NCBI GenBank assembly: GCA_000181795.3
Contig: CM012953.1
Span: 10,555,677 to 10,619,676 of the forward strand
DNA from: Trichinella spiralis
Lineage: Eukaryota; Nematoda; Enoplea; Trichinellida; Trichinellidae
DNA: 64,000 nt
Direction: 5' to 3'
Shown: positions 12,701 to 24,478 of the stretch, in pieces
Layout of the letters: every line of letters begins with the position of its first letter
How positions within the stretch are numbered: the first letter of the stretch is position 1
The notes under the pieces: model-generated
The model's database searches: none
Seen by the model: the letters and a program-made list of their open reading frames with translations, nothing else
Told to the model about the DNA's origin: nothing
Position numbers and translations under genes: made by a program

Positions 12701-15274
12701 TTTTCAAAAAATTTTTCAAGATAATAATCTGAACTCACCTGACTTTTCTTGAATTGCTTAAGTTGAGCATGGTGGTGGATCCTTTAGATCGCCTTCGAGT
12801 CAAATGACGATTGTGAATTAAATTCTTGCTCGGGATCAAACCCACCCGACCATTGATTTCACCTTCAATTTTAGCTTGCCACCAATTTTCATCATTCGTA
12901 TCGAACAGTCGTAAAATATCGCCCCGTTTAAACGTTAAACTTGCCTCTGGGCATGGATTCATCTGATCTTCCACTGCACTGTAACTGAACAAAGCTTTCA
13001 CATGAACCGGCTCATTATCATTAACAATGTCCGATTTCGGTTGACTGGTCTGCGGTGATGTTTCAACGGCAGGTATAAGCTTAAAAGAAAAAAAAAGAAA
13101 ACTGCACAAAAATTAATTTTAAAAAACAATAAAATATGATAAATAAATTTTATTTGCAAATAATACTTGTTTCAGTTCATCAATTCCGTTATCTTCATTA
13201 TCTTACTTTGAAGGTGACAAATTCGTTTGAATTATTCAAAAGATTCACAACATCCGATGGTTGTTTCCCGACCACAGAAACGCCATTCACTTCGACAACT
13301 TGATCACCAACGTTAATGCATCCACTTCGATCCGCGGCACAGCCGTGCAAAATGCGAGCAATCAATAACGCACCTGTACGTTCATCTAACTGAAGCATCA
13401 ATAATTAGTTGAACAATTCATTTCAATAAACTTAATTAAAAATATTAATAACAATATTAACACTTATCAACTCCATAATGAAATGCAATTCTCAATTCAA
13501 AATTAAACATTCATAATATGTAAAAATATTAAATATTCTTATTTTTCAAAATTACCACGTACACAACTGCATAATTTATCACTTGATCTTGAACATCAAA
13601 TACTATACCTTTTTCAACTTCATACCAAAAACAATAAGAATCAGTTTTAATATTACGTTACACATAAATCTGCAGTGTTTTTATAATAAATCATCTCTGT
13701 AATAACACAGTGTTATCTTTTCTCCAATCAGAGCATCATGCTTAAACTTTACAACTGAAATAAACTGTTTATGTGAATATTTCCATCTTATTTAAATTTC
13801 AAAATGTTCAGAAATACTACTCAACCAGTTACACATATTGTACATCACCCATTACTGAAATAACTTATCGCCTACACAACATTCGCATAAATCCCTTTTT
13901 TCTGCATAATTATGCAGCCAAATCGAAACGTATTTCCCAGCAGATACTTAATAGGAACACTTTACAAATGTCATTTTACAGAAAATAAAACATCTAGTGT
14001 ACATTTTATATAAAAAGTTTGCACCTTAATAATAAGTGCATAAAATAATTTCACGATACTTTCAAATTACAAAAATAATAACAGTGGGAGTCATGAAACA
14101 AGTGAAATAGAATTAACTATTGAGCTAATGAAGTAAACGAATTCCTCTATATGTTCTAAGAAAAAATCAATAATTGGAGGTCAATCGGATAAGCTGAAAA
14201 TCAATTCGTGCCCTGCCCAGTGACACGACAGTGTGCAATGGTGAAATGGCGAGCGAAATAAGTTCAGTTGATTGAATATGAACTTGAAACAGAAATTTAA
14301 CAATTTATCAGTTTCAAAAATAATTTTTTATCCTATACAGCTGATCAACAATGTCACAGAATGACGTACGAAATGTCGTCAAAGTGAGACAACATAATTA
14401 AATACTCCAAACAGACAGACACACCCTTGAATTTGATAAATTTCGTTCAAGGCAAACAGGATTAACCTGCCAACCGCAAATCTACGACTACAAAAGCTAA
14501 AAGAAGATTAATCAAAAACAACGACCAAAATGTAAATGTAAAATTCTGTCAGAAAAGTCAAATCTGTCATTAACCAATCAATGACTTTATCAACGAACTG
14601 TCTTAGGAAAAATTCCACATTTTCCTGCAATACATTTATTATCCATACAATAATGAAAAAAAAATTAAAAATACTACTGAAAAATAAACAGTAAAAAACA
14701 GCTAATTTGTATATTAAAAAATAAATTAATAATGATAGTTTGATTTTGAAAAATGGAATTGTACCTTCAACGTAGCCCCAAGTGGTTCGTTGTTTTTGAT
14801 CAGTCGAACAATTTTCACTGCCATTCCTTCATCCTCGTCCACCTCGTGCGGCACATCCGGAAGGTTGGGACCGTAATGCCTGTGCAAGATCCGATCCAAA
14901 ATGGTGAACAGCGCCTTCATGTGCGGCTTGCTGAACAGATGAACTAATTCAACCACGGCTGGCGCTGTAGTACTGTTGGTGCGGACCAGTCGCCGTAAAC
15001 TCGACAACGATTGGTCAAAATTTGAAAAAACACAGCCCAGAGAATGGCGCAACATTCGAGCCCGCATTGCGGCCACAGCTTTCTGTATGCTTTGTACCAT
15101 CGTTTGCAAGCTGGCAAAATCGTGGCCATTTGGTTCACTTCCTTGCGTTGCGTTTTCCACCGATACGCAACTTTGGCTGGTGTTTTCAAAAATCAAATGA
15201 TAAAATTGGTAAAATGATTCCGAGACGTCGGACCATTGAACCGATTCCTCTTCCAAAGATGGACAACTTCGCAT
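9708..15274 (-). CDS. MPP7: MPP7-like MAGUK scaffold (L27-PDZ-SH3-guanylate kinase-like)
   Basis: Minus-strand exons 15274-14765, 13389-13207, 13079-12739 and 10488-9708 join in frame (phases 0, 0, 2) to about 604 residues. Human MPP7 has 576. Residues about 110-170 hold the L27C-type helix (SKPHMKALFTILDRILHRHY) and then VKIVRLIKNNEPLGATLK, the usual lead-in to the PDZ domain of MPP3/MPP7. The PDZ has ADRSGCINVGDQVVEVNG, the SH3 has FKRGDILRLFDTNDENWWQA, and the GK-like domain has RPLVLIGAPGVGRGELKRRL, EYGEFQGNLYGTTFDSV, LKPYVVFVRPP and a QPQWVPADWVL end. The family organises junctional and synaptic complexes under membranes; the GK domain binds proteins and is not expected to be a working kinase. 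An in-frame stop lies upstream of the ATG at 15274, but a good donor at about 15317 (GTAAGT, minus strand) hints at a 5' exon not found. The first L27 repeat is not recognised. Confidence 0.88.
10489..12738 (-). other. 2.25-kb intron 3 of the MPP7-like gene
   Basis: AT-rich, with a (TTCTA)n microsatellite at 11775-11807 and a short CAA run near 11430. Several 60-100 residue open frames on both strands look like chance ORFs: A/T-biased residues, no domains and no splice sites. Confidence 0.6.
11775..11807. repeat. (TTCTA)n microsatellite
   Basis: Six or more uninterrupted pentamers within the large MPP7-like intron. Confidence 0.85.
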
Positions 15275-18200
15275 CGTCGATAGCCAACCCGTTAACCTTT
15301 CTCAACAGCAACATACTTACCGTATGACTCATCAAACCTGGAAGTCTTTATTGTTTCCAAATTCTATTACTCATCACGTATACAAATCACATTTTGTATC
15401 ACTTTTGCAAAGTAAACTTGATTTTTACATTGCATTAATTGCAAAATTTATACTTAATTTGTTAATTTTCATTCTTGCCACTTTTTCAGATGTTCAATTT
15501 TGTTCATCAATTTCTCCTTATTTAATGTTGAAATTAATTTTTATCAATATTACATTTGTTTTTGTAATTGCAAACATCTGCAAAACAAAATGCAAACACA
15601 ACCTTATCATTACTACTAGCATCAAAGATGTGACGTAGTAAAAACAGTTCAGTAAGTGATGTAAAATGTGTTGTCATAATGCAGACGACCTGCTATTAAA
15701 CATTTCATATTTGCAATATAATTTTGAAAATAATACATTTTACAAGGAAGTACATATCAACACTGATTATTTGTGACAAGAAAACCACATTTATAGCCTT
15801 CGACTATAATTCTGTTTTTACTGTAATATCAGAAACTGCTTTTGGAAACATAAAAACACATCACAAAATTAGTTACGCAAAAAAATAATGGAAAAATCTA
15901 ATAAAAACAAAGTGTAAATATTCAGTTTTATCAGTATCACAGATCACAATTTTAGTTGTTGTAGCATTGATTAGCATCAGTTCATTTATTCTTTTTGTAA
16001 AATATTAACAAAAACACTGTTCATTAGATTTGGTTTGATTTGATACAATTATACTGCTGGATGTTTGACTGCAAACCTACCTGATTACCCTAAGATTACA
16101 GTAAGATATTCATATATTGACAGTAAGATAGTTCTAAATTAAAAGAATTAAATAAAATACTGACAGTTTTGTATATTTCAGAATTTATTATAGGGATAAT
16201 ATTTTATAATTGAAAATTATGTAAAAAAGATATATGTTGTCAATAATTAGTTCTTCCATCTGAATAAAGAAATGCATAGCACTGCGCATTATAGTTATAC
16301 ATGAAAATCATATATCGTAACAATTCTACAGTATTATGTGTACGTCTTGTTACACGTGTAGGCACAGCAGTTATCGTGTGTTCAAAGTAAGATTTATTCT
16401 CTGTTTCCTTTTTCATTATAATAACAGTGTGTTTCCATTTTTTTCAGGTTTGAAGCAGAACAGCGACTCTAAATGTTATTTTATTTGGGCAGGCTGCTGT
16501 TCTTTAAAGATGAAAATTCCTGAAACTTGAAATCATCTTTTATTCATAACATCAGCGTGTGATTATAACAATATGAAGAACAGAATGGTGTCCTTGTTGC
16601 ACTGAACACTAAGCACAATTATCAGTTGGAAGCTGCAAGATAAATGGTTGGAAAATGAAAATGGCGATGCTATTCCAGCTTTTAATATAGTTGCAGACTT
16701 TGAAAATGACAGTTGGATTATAATAAAAAAAGAAGTATAGCTGGTTTCATATAATTGAATTAGTTCAACGATAAATCAGTGGCATTTCTTCGCTTTCGTC
16801 GAGAATATCTCCAGTCTCATCCATCCGCATATTTTTGTCATTGCTAGCACAGTACGAAGAGGCCATCAGAGATTAAAGAAAATTATAAAGATGGAAAAAG
16901 AGAAGAGAGAAAGAAAAGCAACGTCAGTCGCATAATGATGGACAGATAAAGTTTTACATATTTTACACGAAGACTAGTTTTACAGTTTTATTTTCTTCAA
17001 AAGGCGCATTGCGCGTATTCTGCAGGGATCATGCATAGGTATCGCGTTTTTAGACGCGAGAAAGTACAATCCCATCCTCTTGGACAGCTAGTTGTCAGAT
17101 GGATATTTACCGCAATGGGGCCCGTCCTGGAACCAATGTCAGTTGAAAATCAATAACAAAGACGATTCTTTTTCCTGCTTTTGCTTCCCTACTATACAAA
17201 GTACATGAAATTTTCTGTTAGCTAGATTTAAGATTTTGTTTCGAAGTGAAAATTCAACCGACTAAGCGGATGAAATCACTGGCAGATGCGTCTGCTTCCT
17301 GAGCAACAACCAGCTGGGGGTAAGGTACTGTGACGGTGCTACAAATGGCGAGCTTGACAGGATCGTTGGTCCGGAATGGGTTAGGCTTCCTGATGTGCTC
17401 ACCAGGTCGTCCAATGTGGAGACGAGACGAAGAGGGGGGCAGTGTGACGGCGCTACACTACGTTGGAAGGTGAAATTGAAAGATCACTGAAGAAATTTAC
17501 TGGAACCACTACGAATGTGAAATGTTCGTTTGTTAAACACTGAAAACAATTACTGAGCATCACGTCTAAATTCAACATCATTTATCTGCTCTAACTTTTA
17601 TCAGTGCTGAATATCTATTGATATTATCAGTCCTTGTTTTGTAATTATTCCAATATGAAAATAGAGTTTTACTTATTTACTTTGCCAGTTGATTCTAATT
17701 AAAGTAAAAGTTATAAATTTATTTCACTGTTACGATTCAGTTTTGCTTCATTTGCTTGTGCTTTTTTGATAACCTTTTTATGTTACATTTCATTTTTTAT
17801 TGTGAAACTAGTGCAATTAATGTGACTTCAATAATTAGTCATTTGAAATAATGGCGGGCACAACAATGGAAGCAAGAACCGGTGCTGTATTGGAACGGTG
17901 CCGTTTTCAGATAAATCTGTCTCGCTTAAATGCGCTTTGACGGTTCAGAAAAAGAAAATTTTGGTTGGAAAATCTATCAACTAATTACACTTCTGCTAAT
18001 GTTTTATTTTATTAAATTGTTTTTAATACTACCTAAATGTTTGAAGATATCAATCCGAATGACTACATATGCGTATGGACCATTTGAAACAAAAGTAGAA
18101 AGGAAACACTAGTTAAATGCTTCGGCATCTTAATAGTAAATAGGGTTGTCAGAAATATATAACTACTGAGGTGAATTTATTGCTAAAATGCCGACAAACA

Positions 18201-18728
18201 TTAACAGCAGTTCAATATTTGGTTTAAAATTAAAATTTAAGAAAAATAAGTGATACCAAAAAATAATAATGTTCTATTTAAATCGAAGCGCTAAAGTTTT
18301 ATTAGTAAACTACGTATTAAGAATTCCAGCACCAAAAGTGAACAATTAAACCTTCATACTGTTAATTGTTACAGTAAGCTCATGATTATGTTTCAGAATG
18401 CTTGTTTAAGTGATTAACTTCTGTTCACAGTTGTTCAATGGATTGAATTTTTTGAAAAATAGGTTGATAATAATTGAAATATTTTTCAATACAACGTTTA
18501 TATTGGTAAGTGTGTGTGATTATGGTGTAGTTTTATTATATAGCATGGGCTGATGTGGTATTTGTGATTATTTTCACTTTATGTGTTGGTTTAGAGTAAA
18601 CTGACATTGGTAATTATTTGTATGTGTTAATTTTTCATTTATATCTGTATTTGTTTTTTTATTGTTTTTACGTTTATGCTGTGCATAAACTGAAAGTAGT
18701 GTAATGAATTTTTGTCTTGGATTAGGCA
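15275..18728. other. Intergenic region between MPP7-like and CHMP3, with repeat debris
   Basis: No complete gene recognised. A 44-residue open stretch near 16603-16740 (ending in SWIIIKKEV) has coding-like composition but no start or known domain. A 29-codon ATG ORF at 17851 (MAGTTMEARTGAVLERCRFQ...) sits in a small GC-richer island and could be a leader exon or chance. LTR-like sequence lies at about 17300-17460. Unrecognised 5' exons of the MPP7-like gene could also be here. Confidence 0.45.
17327..17466 (+). mobile_element. Possible LTR-retrotransposon fragment (polypurine tract plus TGTGACGG repeat)
   Basis: The 15-base word TGTGACGG(T/C)GCTACA occurs twice in direct orientation, at about 17327 and 17451. 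The second copy directly follows a purine-rich run (GAGACGAGACGAAGAGGGGG), which is how a polypurine tract abuts the TG start of a 3' LTR. The block is GC-rich for this genome. No gag or pol domain remains, and no matching LTR end or target duplication was found, so the class assignment is tentative. Confidence 0.35.
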
Positions 18729-19382
18729 ATGAACATTTTTGGGAAGAACAGAAGTAATGATCAGAAAGAATTAGCGCGTAATGTGTGTCGAAAAATAACG
18801 CACGAAATGCGTGCTATTGATCGTCAAGTGAATCAAATCAAGCGGGAAGAGGCGAAAGTGAGGAAGGCGATTAAAGTCGCTGCCGAAAAGAATGAAAAGG
18901 AAGCTTGTAAAATATTGGCCAAAGAGATTGTTAATTCTCGAAAAGCAGTTGCGAAAATGTACCAGACAAAAGCGCATCTGAATTCGGTTTGTCTTTTTGT
19001 GAAAAATCAGGCTGCATCGGTGAATATGATTCAGTCGGTTGAGAAAAGTGCCAACGTAATGAAAAGCTTACAGTACTTGGTAAATTTACCCGAGAGTGCA
19101 GCGTCCATGAGAAACTTGAGCAAAGAAATGATGAAAGCGGGTATCATTGAAGAGATTATGGAAGAAGCCATAGATAATGCGACTCAATCTGAAACGGACG
19201 ACGACGATATTCAAGCCGAAATTGAAAAAATTGTAAACGAAGTCACCCTAGATCCGTTGAAAAATGCTCCTTCTGCAGCATCTCACGAGTTGGAATCGCT
19301 CACCACTTCCACTGCTGAAGAAGAGGAAATTGAAGAGGATTTAGACGCAATGCGTGCTCGTTTAGAGGCCTTGAAAAGTTGA
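18729..19382 (+). CDS. CHMP3: CHMP3/VPS24, ESCRT-III subunit
   Basis: Single-exon ORF of 217 residues; human CHMP3 has 222. It opens MNIFGKNRSN, has the basic alpha1 helix with EMRAIDRQVNQIKREEAKVR, then SRKAVAKMYQTKAHLNSV and LSKEMMKAGIIEEIMEEAID, all close to CHMP3. It ends with an acidic linker and LDAMRARLEAL, a MIM1-type motif that recruits VPS4. Snf7-family proteins polymerise on endosomal and other membranes with VPS2 and VPS4 for budding away from the cytosol and membrane scission. An acceptor-like ATTAG ends three bases before the ATG, so the mRNA probably has a leader spliced on directly upstream. Confidence 0.93.
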   Translation: MNIFGKNRSNDQKELARNVCRKITHEMRAIDRQVNQIKREEAKVRKAIKVAAEKNEKEACKILAKEIVNSRKAVAKMYQTKAHLNSVCLFVKNQAASVNMIQSVEKSANVMKSLQYLVNLPESAASMRNLSKEMMKAGIIEEIMEEAIDNATQSETDDDDIQAEIEKIVNEVTLDPLKNAPSAASHELESLTTSTAEEEEIEEDLDAMRARLEALKS

Positions 19383-22300
19383 CGTTCTGTTTTCATTTCT
19401 GTATTGTAAGTGCGATTGGTCAAGATTACGGTTTCATAGTTCTGTGAAGTTTTTTTTCAGATTCGATGCTTTTTCAAGAAATTCTTTTTTAATAATAAAT
19501 CTGCTTTTTGAGTATGCTTGTTTTAAGGAGACATTTGCAATGTGTTGCAATCGCTTACATTTAATATTTATTAGTAATTAAGAATAGCAATAATTTTTGA
19601 CAAATTTAGGATGCACGTTCAAAAAGATGAACTTACTCACTTTAAGTAAAATTCCATATTTTAAACCATTCCAATAAATGTTTCATAATGAAGTGGATTT
19701 TTGTAGGTTTTTCTTAATTTCACTTTATTACCATTCAAAGTACATTTCTTTTTCTATCACGACAATAAAAATCGAAGGAAATGGTGATGTAGAGGATGTT
19801 AAAAGCAAATTATTAGTAAAAGGAAATAAATATCCACGTGAAATTCCAGATTTTAAAAAAGGCTATTGCATTTTGTATTTATAAATTCTGAGCAAAATGA
19901 CAAGCATGTGATAAATTTGGCTTTGACAACTTTATTATAAATGCCGATGTTTGTTATATATGCTATTATTATTATTATTATTGCGTTTTAATTTTCAAAA
20001 TATGTGACAGTGATTTACTGAAGAAAGTATATGATAAATGTTTCAATATAGAAAAAATTTTTAAGCTTTGAAGTTATGTTTAAATTGTGTTTTTTTCATT
20101 AATTAAATTTATGTAATTGTTGTCAAAGTATTTATCAACTGAACTATGCATAATTTAATAATAATAAAATGTTAATGGGCAAAAGTCGGTCAAAAATGTA
20201 AAAGGATATCCTCTAAAGCAGATGCGTGCAGCATTATATTTTTATATGCAAATTTCAGCATTTATTTAATAAATAAGTTCTTTTACATTCGGAGAACTTG
20301 TTCAAAGAACATAAACCACTACCTCAATGATGCATTGTGCAAAAATGAAAGTTTAGAAAAAAAATTAAAGTCATTTTTACAAAATATTAGTTATATAATT
20401 GTATTGCATTTCTGAAACCTGCATGTTTGTGTTTTGAATCACAAACTGAACAAATATGCCTTATTATTAATAATTAATCTGATAAACCGAAATGCACAAT
20501 TTTTTTCATTTGTTGTTTATCATTTTATGCAGATAAAAAATGTCAACATGACATACGATTGAGTAGCAGATGAAATTGGAAAAATTTTTTTTGCATCTTT
20601 ATATGTACTATACTATTTCAAATTTTATCAATTTTATTTGTTTTATTAAGCTAAAATTATTTATAGTTGTGTTAATGTTTTCATTTTTGATACTAATAAA
20701 GGTTGTTGTTTACTTTTTGAAAGAATTAAAAAAGAATAGCTACTGATTTGAATACTGAATGAATAATGAATGCATATTCAGACTGGTCGTAATTATTCAA
20801 ATTTAAAAATACATAAAAGTATATATCGTCTATGTCGTTTGGAAAAAAAATTTAATTCATAAACTGAACAGTGAATGTACAAAAAAAATACTATTACATT
20901 CTTTGAAATTTGAATAATTCATAACTGCGAGTGAATAATAAAATTTAAGAAGCTTTGTATTTAGTTATGAATGATTGGATAATAGAGGTTGATTTTGCAA
21001 AAATGATAAGTCAGTTTTTGAGCAGTTATTCAATATGGGTTTTCTAGTTTTACAATTTCGAATTGTTACAATTTGCCATTTGTCAGAAAATGAGAACAGA
21101 AGATGGTAATTGGAAGAGGTGGTTTAATGATTCCGGATTGTTATTATTAATAAAATACAATATTGTATTGCAAAGAAAAATATTGTCAAGGTCAAAAATT
21201 GTTTAGCAAAATTGAACAATAATTTATTAAATAAAAATGAATGCTGCAATTTTGTTTGCTTTTTTCTCTATCATTTTATACGTTTCATTTGCATATTTTA
21301 GTCAACGAACGTATTTTAAGAAGCTATGTATATTAGAATCAATCGTAAGCTTCGCATTTTATCAGATTCGTTTCTTTTTTAATAACTGAAATGTAAATCA
21401 TGAATGCATTTTCCCATGTGGAACATTTGCAATTGTTGAAATTTTTTTTCAACTTTTCTCAATTTTGATAAAATTATTCAGTTCTGATATGAATTAAAAT
21501 TGCAAATTTCAACCGTTGTTATGCAAATACGAACATCCGTTTTACTGATACGACAGTAAGCTGTTGTTCAGTAGTATTAATTATTGTTCAGTATACAATA
21601 TTCCACTGTGAATAAAAATTTCATGGTTTCGTTTAAACTGTTAATATCTTCCTACCCCTCTCGTTCTCTGCATCGTGTGTGTGTGTGTATGTGTATGTTG
21701 CAAAGAGAATTTGTATTTAATAAAATCAATAGCAAACAGTGACTTTGTTCACATTTGCTGACGTGAATGTGGCAATGTGAATCCACACCCATTAATACCA
21801 TCATCGGCCGTCTACCGGATCAATCAAGCTCAGCTAACATCACTGGTGGTGCTAGTCACCTTGTGCTACTGTGCACTGCTGTTTCATTTCTGCAACAACG
21901 AAGCTATTGAACGTCGATTCAATTTCCACTTTTCATTATCCCTGACTACTACATTTTTTTCTACGTAAGCTTTTAAATTGTTTATTTTTTGTAAAGCATC
22001 TATTCTTTGCTTAATATTTTCAATGGAATATTCAAAATAAATTGCTTACACAACATATTTTATTCTTAAATCGTAAGAAATTTTTTTGAAAAGAAATTAT
22101 TTCTCTCGAAATTGATCCATTTTCTTTTTAAAATTCATAATCTATTGATGCAATCAAAATATGTTGTTAATTTTTGTTATTAATTTGGATTAATATTCGT
22201 TACTTTTCAAATTTTAATTGTAAGTATATTGAAATCGATTTCGATCCTTTTATAACTTTTCAACAAAAGAATTATTCAATTATACACAGCTGCAGTTGTT

Positions 22301-23425
22301 ACAGAATCTGTTGTAATGTTGAATTTTTTATTTTGGGTACTTGAAGCTTTTTGGAATTGTAAATTATTATAAAATTCAAATGAATAAATTGTACTGCTTT
22401 ATTCATTTGAATTCGTTATTCATATTTATTTAAAAACGTTTATTTCATAAATGAAATCTTTTACATGAATTAATTAATTTTAAAATTCAGTTTAAAGTAA
22501 TGTTTTAAAGTAAATGTTCGTCATAAAATGAATACTCTCACTGCAAACGAAACAGTTTGACAACTGCTTTTTATAATTATTAAATATAACTTGATAATTG
22601 GGTAAAAATAAATTTAATTGCATTATAATTTATGATGAGCAATGGAAATTTTAACTTTATTTCTTTACCGAATCCAATTCATTACTGAACTGAAGCTTCC
22701 TTCTGTTTCAGCTGTTGCATTGTGAATTGCTAATTTTATTTCTCCTCTGTCAGGCATATCTGTTTGTTAATTCTCTTGCCGCTTGAGAAAAGCTGTGAAA
22801 AATTACTTCTTGCATACTTTTAGTCCAAATAGGAAGTGGCAATTATTTATTACAGTAATTTATAGTTGATGGTGATTGAAATGCAAGACTGAATTTTGAA
22901 ATATCATCAACTAAATCATAAATAAAAGTGCAATTTTGATCATTGCTATTATCATTTTTCATAAATGTATCAAATTAATTTTTAAAATAATTTTAAATTG
23001 AATCTACTCAAATGAATGTCAATTTGAAATTTTATAAATTTTAACATCCAAGAAGAATTAACAATAATAATTGGGGAAATATCAAATATCAAATGCAAAA
23101 AAATTACAGTAGAAAGGATACGTGCATATCACGTGCGCACATGTGTTCAAATATAGAAGAAATGAAGATTAATTTTATGTTAATAAGCGTTCCGGAAAAG
23201 TTGTTGTAAAGTGATAAATCTGTATATTCTTTCATTTAAAGCACCATGCATGGAAAAATTAGCAGAAATATGTATAATTTTGAATGAAGAAATTTTTTCC
23301 CATAAAAGAATATCAGAATAATTTTACTTTGTAAAAATCATCTTCGACAATAAAAATGCAAGCAATAATTTTTGGAAAACTCTCGTTGAAGAAGGATAAT
23401 TTCAGTTTAAAAGCTTTTAATCGCA
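19383..23425. other. AT-rich intergenic DNA between CHMP3 and the first b561 gene
   Basis: No gene recognised in about 4 kb. It has a short (ATT)n tract near 19966 and a (GT)n tract at 21677-21695. An open frame at 21777-21968 has a hydrophobic run and ends at a GTAAGC donor, but it lacks an ATG and reads to a stop if joined to the acceptor at 23405, so it was not called as coding. Confidence 0.5.
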
Positions 23426-24478
23426 ATGCTGGCAGTACAGAATAGACGTTACAGCTTGGAAGAAGTGGATGCGCGACATTTCAAAAAAGTTTGCGTTGTC
23501 GCGCACATTTTAGCTATCACTGAGCTTCTTTTAATTGGCTTTTGGATGAACAACTTCTGCGGCGGTTTTCGATGGAATGGACCTCCAGAATCTATGTTCA
23601 CGTATCATCCACTTTTTATGACGTTTAGCTTGCAATTTTTATTAGGCGAAGGTGAGAGGCTTTGTTTAGTCATTTTGTAATAAAATGGAAATTGTTTTTT
23701 TTTTTCATTAAACAATTTACTTTCAGCCATCATGATATACAGAATGCTTCGCTACGTGAGCAAAAAGATCAGCAAGTGTTGTCATATTGTTCTGCATTCG
23801 ATCGTATTTATATTTTTTGTCATTGCACTCAAGGCAGTGTTCAATTCCCACAATTACAGTCTACCTGCAACACCGAATTTGTATACTCTTCACAGTTGGC
23901 TCGGATTGACAGTAGTATTGATATTTTGCATGCAGGTTTGAATGTTTTATTATTATAACATGTATTTTTATTTGAACTTGTTTAATTAAATTTAAAATTT
24001 CATAATTTGGGTGGGTACTTTAAGCCAATTATTGAAAATGTTTTAAAATGAAGCAGAACATGTTCGGTATTATAACATTTATAAATTTAAATTTAGTATA
24101 TATTCGGCTTTATGGCTTACTTTTATCCTGGATTCACTCTGATAACTCGTCAAATTTATTTACCAATTCACAAGTTTATTGGAATTGCTATTTTCATTGC
24201 ATCTACTGGAGCTGCTTTGATGGGAATATCAGAAAAAGCAGCTTGGCATATCAAGTATGCATGATTAAAATATAAATTAGACAAAAAACAAACAGTTTAT
24301 TTATTTATTTTTAATCAGGTGTTGGAGCTCATTTTGTTCAGAAGGACTTCTGGCTAATTTTTCGGGCCTGGTCATTTTATTTTACGCATTAGCTGTTGTG
24401 TACTTGGTGGTCTGCGAACGATTTCGCCGTGAAAGTTTGCCGCAAGAAGAAGAAGCGCATGATCTTTTAGAACAATGA
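23426..24478 (+). CDS. Cytochrome b561 family transmembrane oxidoreductase (copy 1)
   Basis: Exons 23426-23651, 23727-23935, 24097-24254 and 24319-24478 join in frame (phases 1, 0, 2) to 250 residues, the usual b561 size. The protein has about six membrane helices and the four helix-borne His expected to bind two haems b: TYHPLFM, CCHIVLHS, LYTLHSWLG and LPIHKFIG. It also has LKAVFNSHN and ISEKAAW. Family members pass electrons from cytosolic ascorbate across vesicle, lysosomal or plasma membranes, to monodehydroascorbate or ferric iron. The tail is acidic and ends AHDLLEQ. The AHDLLEQ tail contains a [DE]xxxLL-like dileucine sequence (EAHDLL), possibly an endolysosomal sorting signal. A TTTCAG acceptor lies 20 nt upstream of the ATG. 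A homologous gene follows 2.7 kb downstream on the same strand. Confidence 0.9.

Noticed and set aside
15324-15638. Hydrophobic 104-codon plus-strand ORF
   Set aside because: AT-rich sequence yields Ile/Phe/Leu-rich chance frames; no splice or initiation context and no family resemblance.
17930-18112. 60-codon ORF before CHMP3
   Set aside because: Random A/T-rich composition, no conserved motif, no transcript signals.
21777-21968. 63-codon ORF with a hydrophobic segment ending at a GTAAGC donor
   Set aside because: It starts on GTG, not ATG, and joining to the acceptor at 23405 gives an immediate stop; at most part of a leader.
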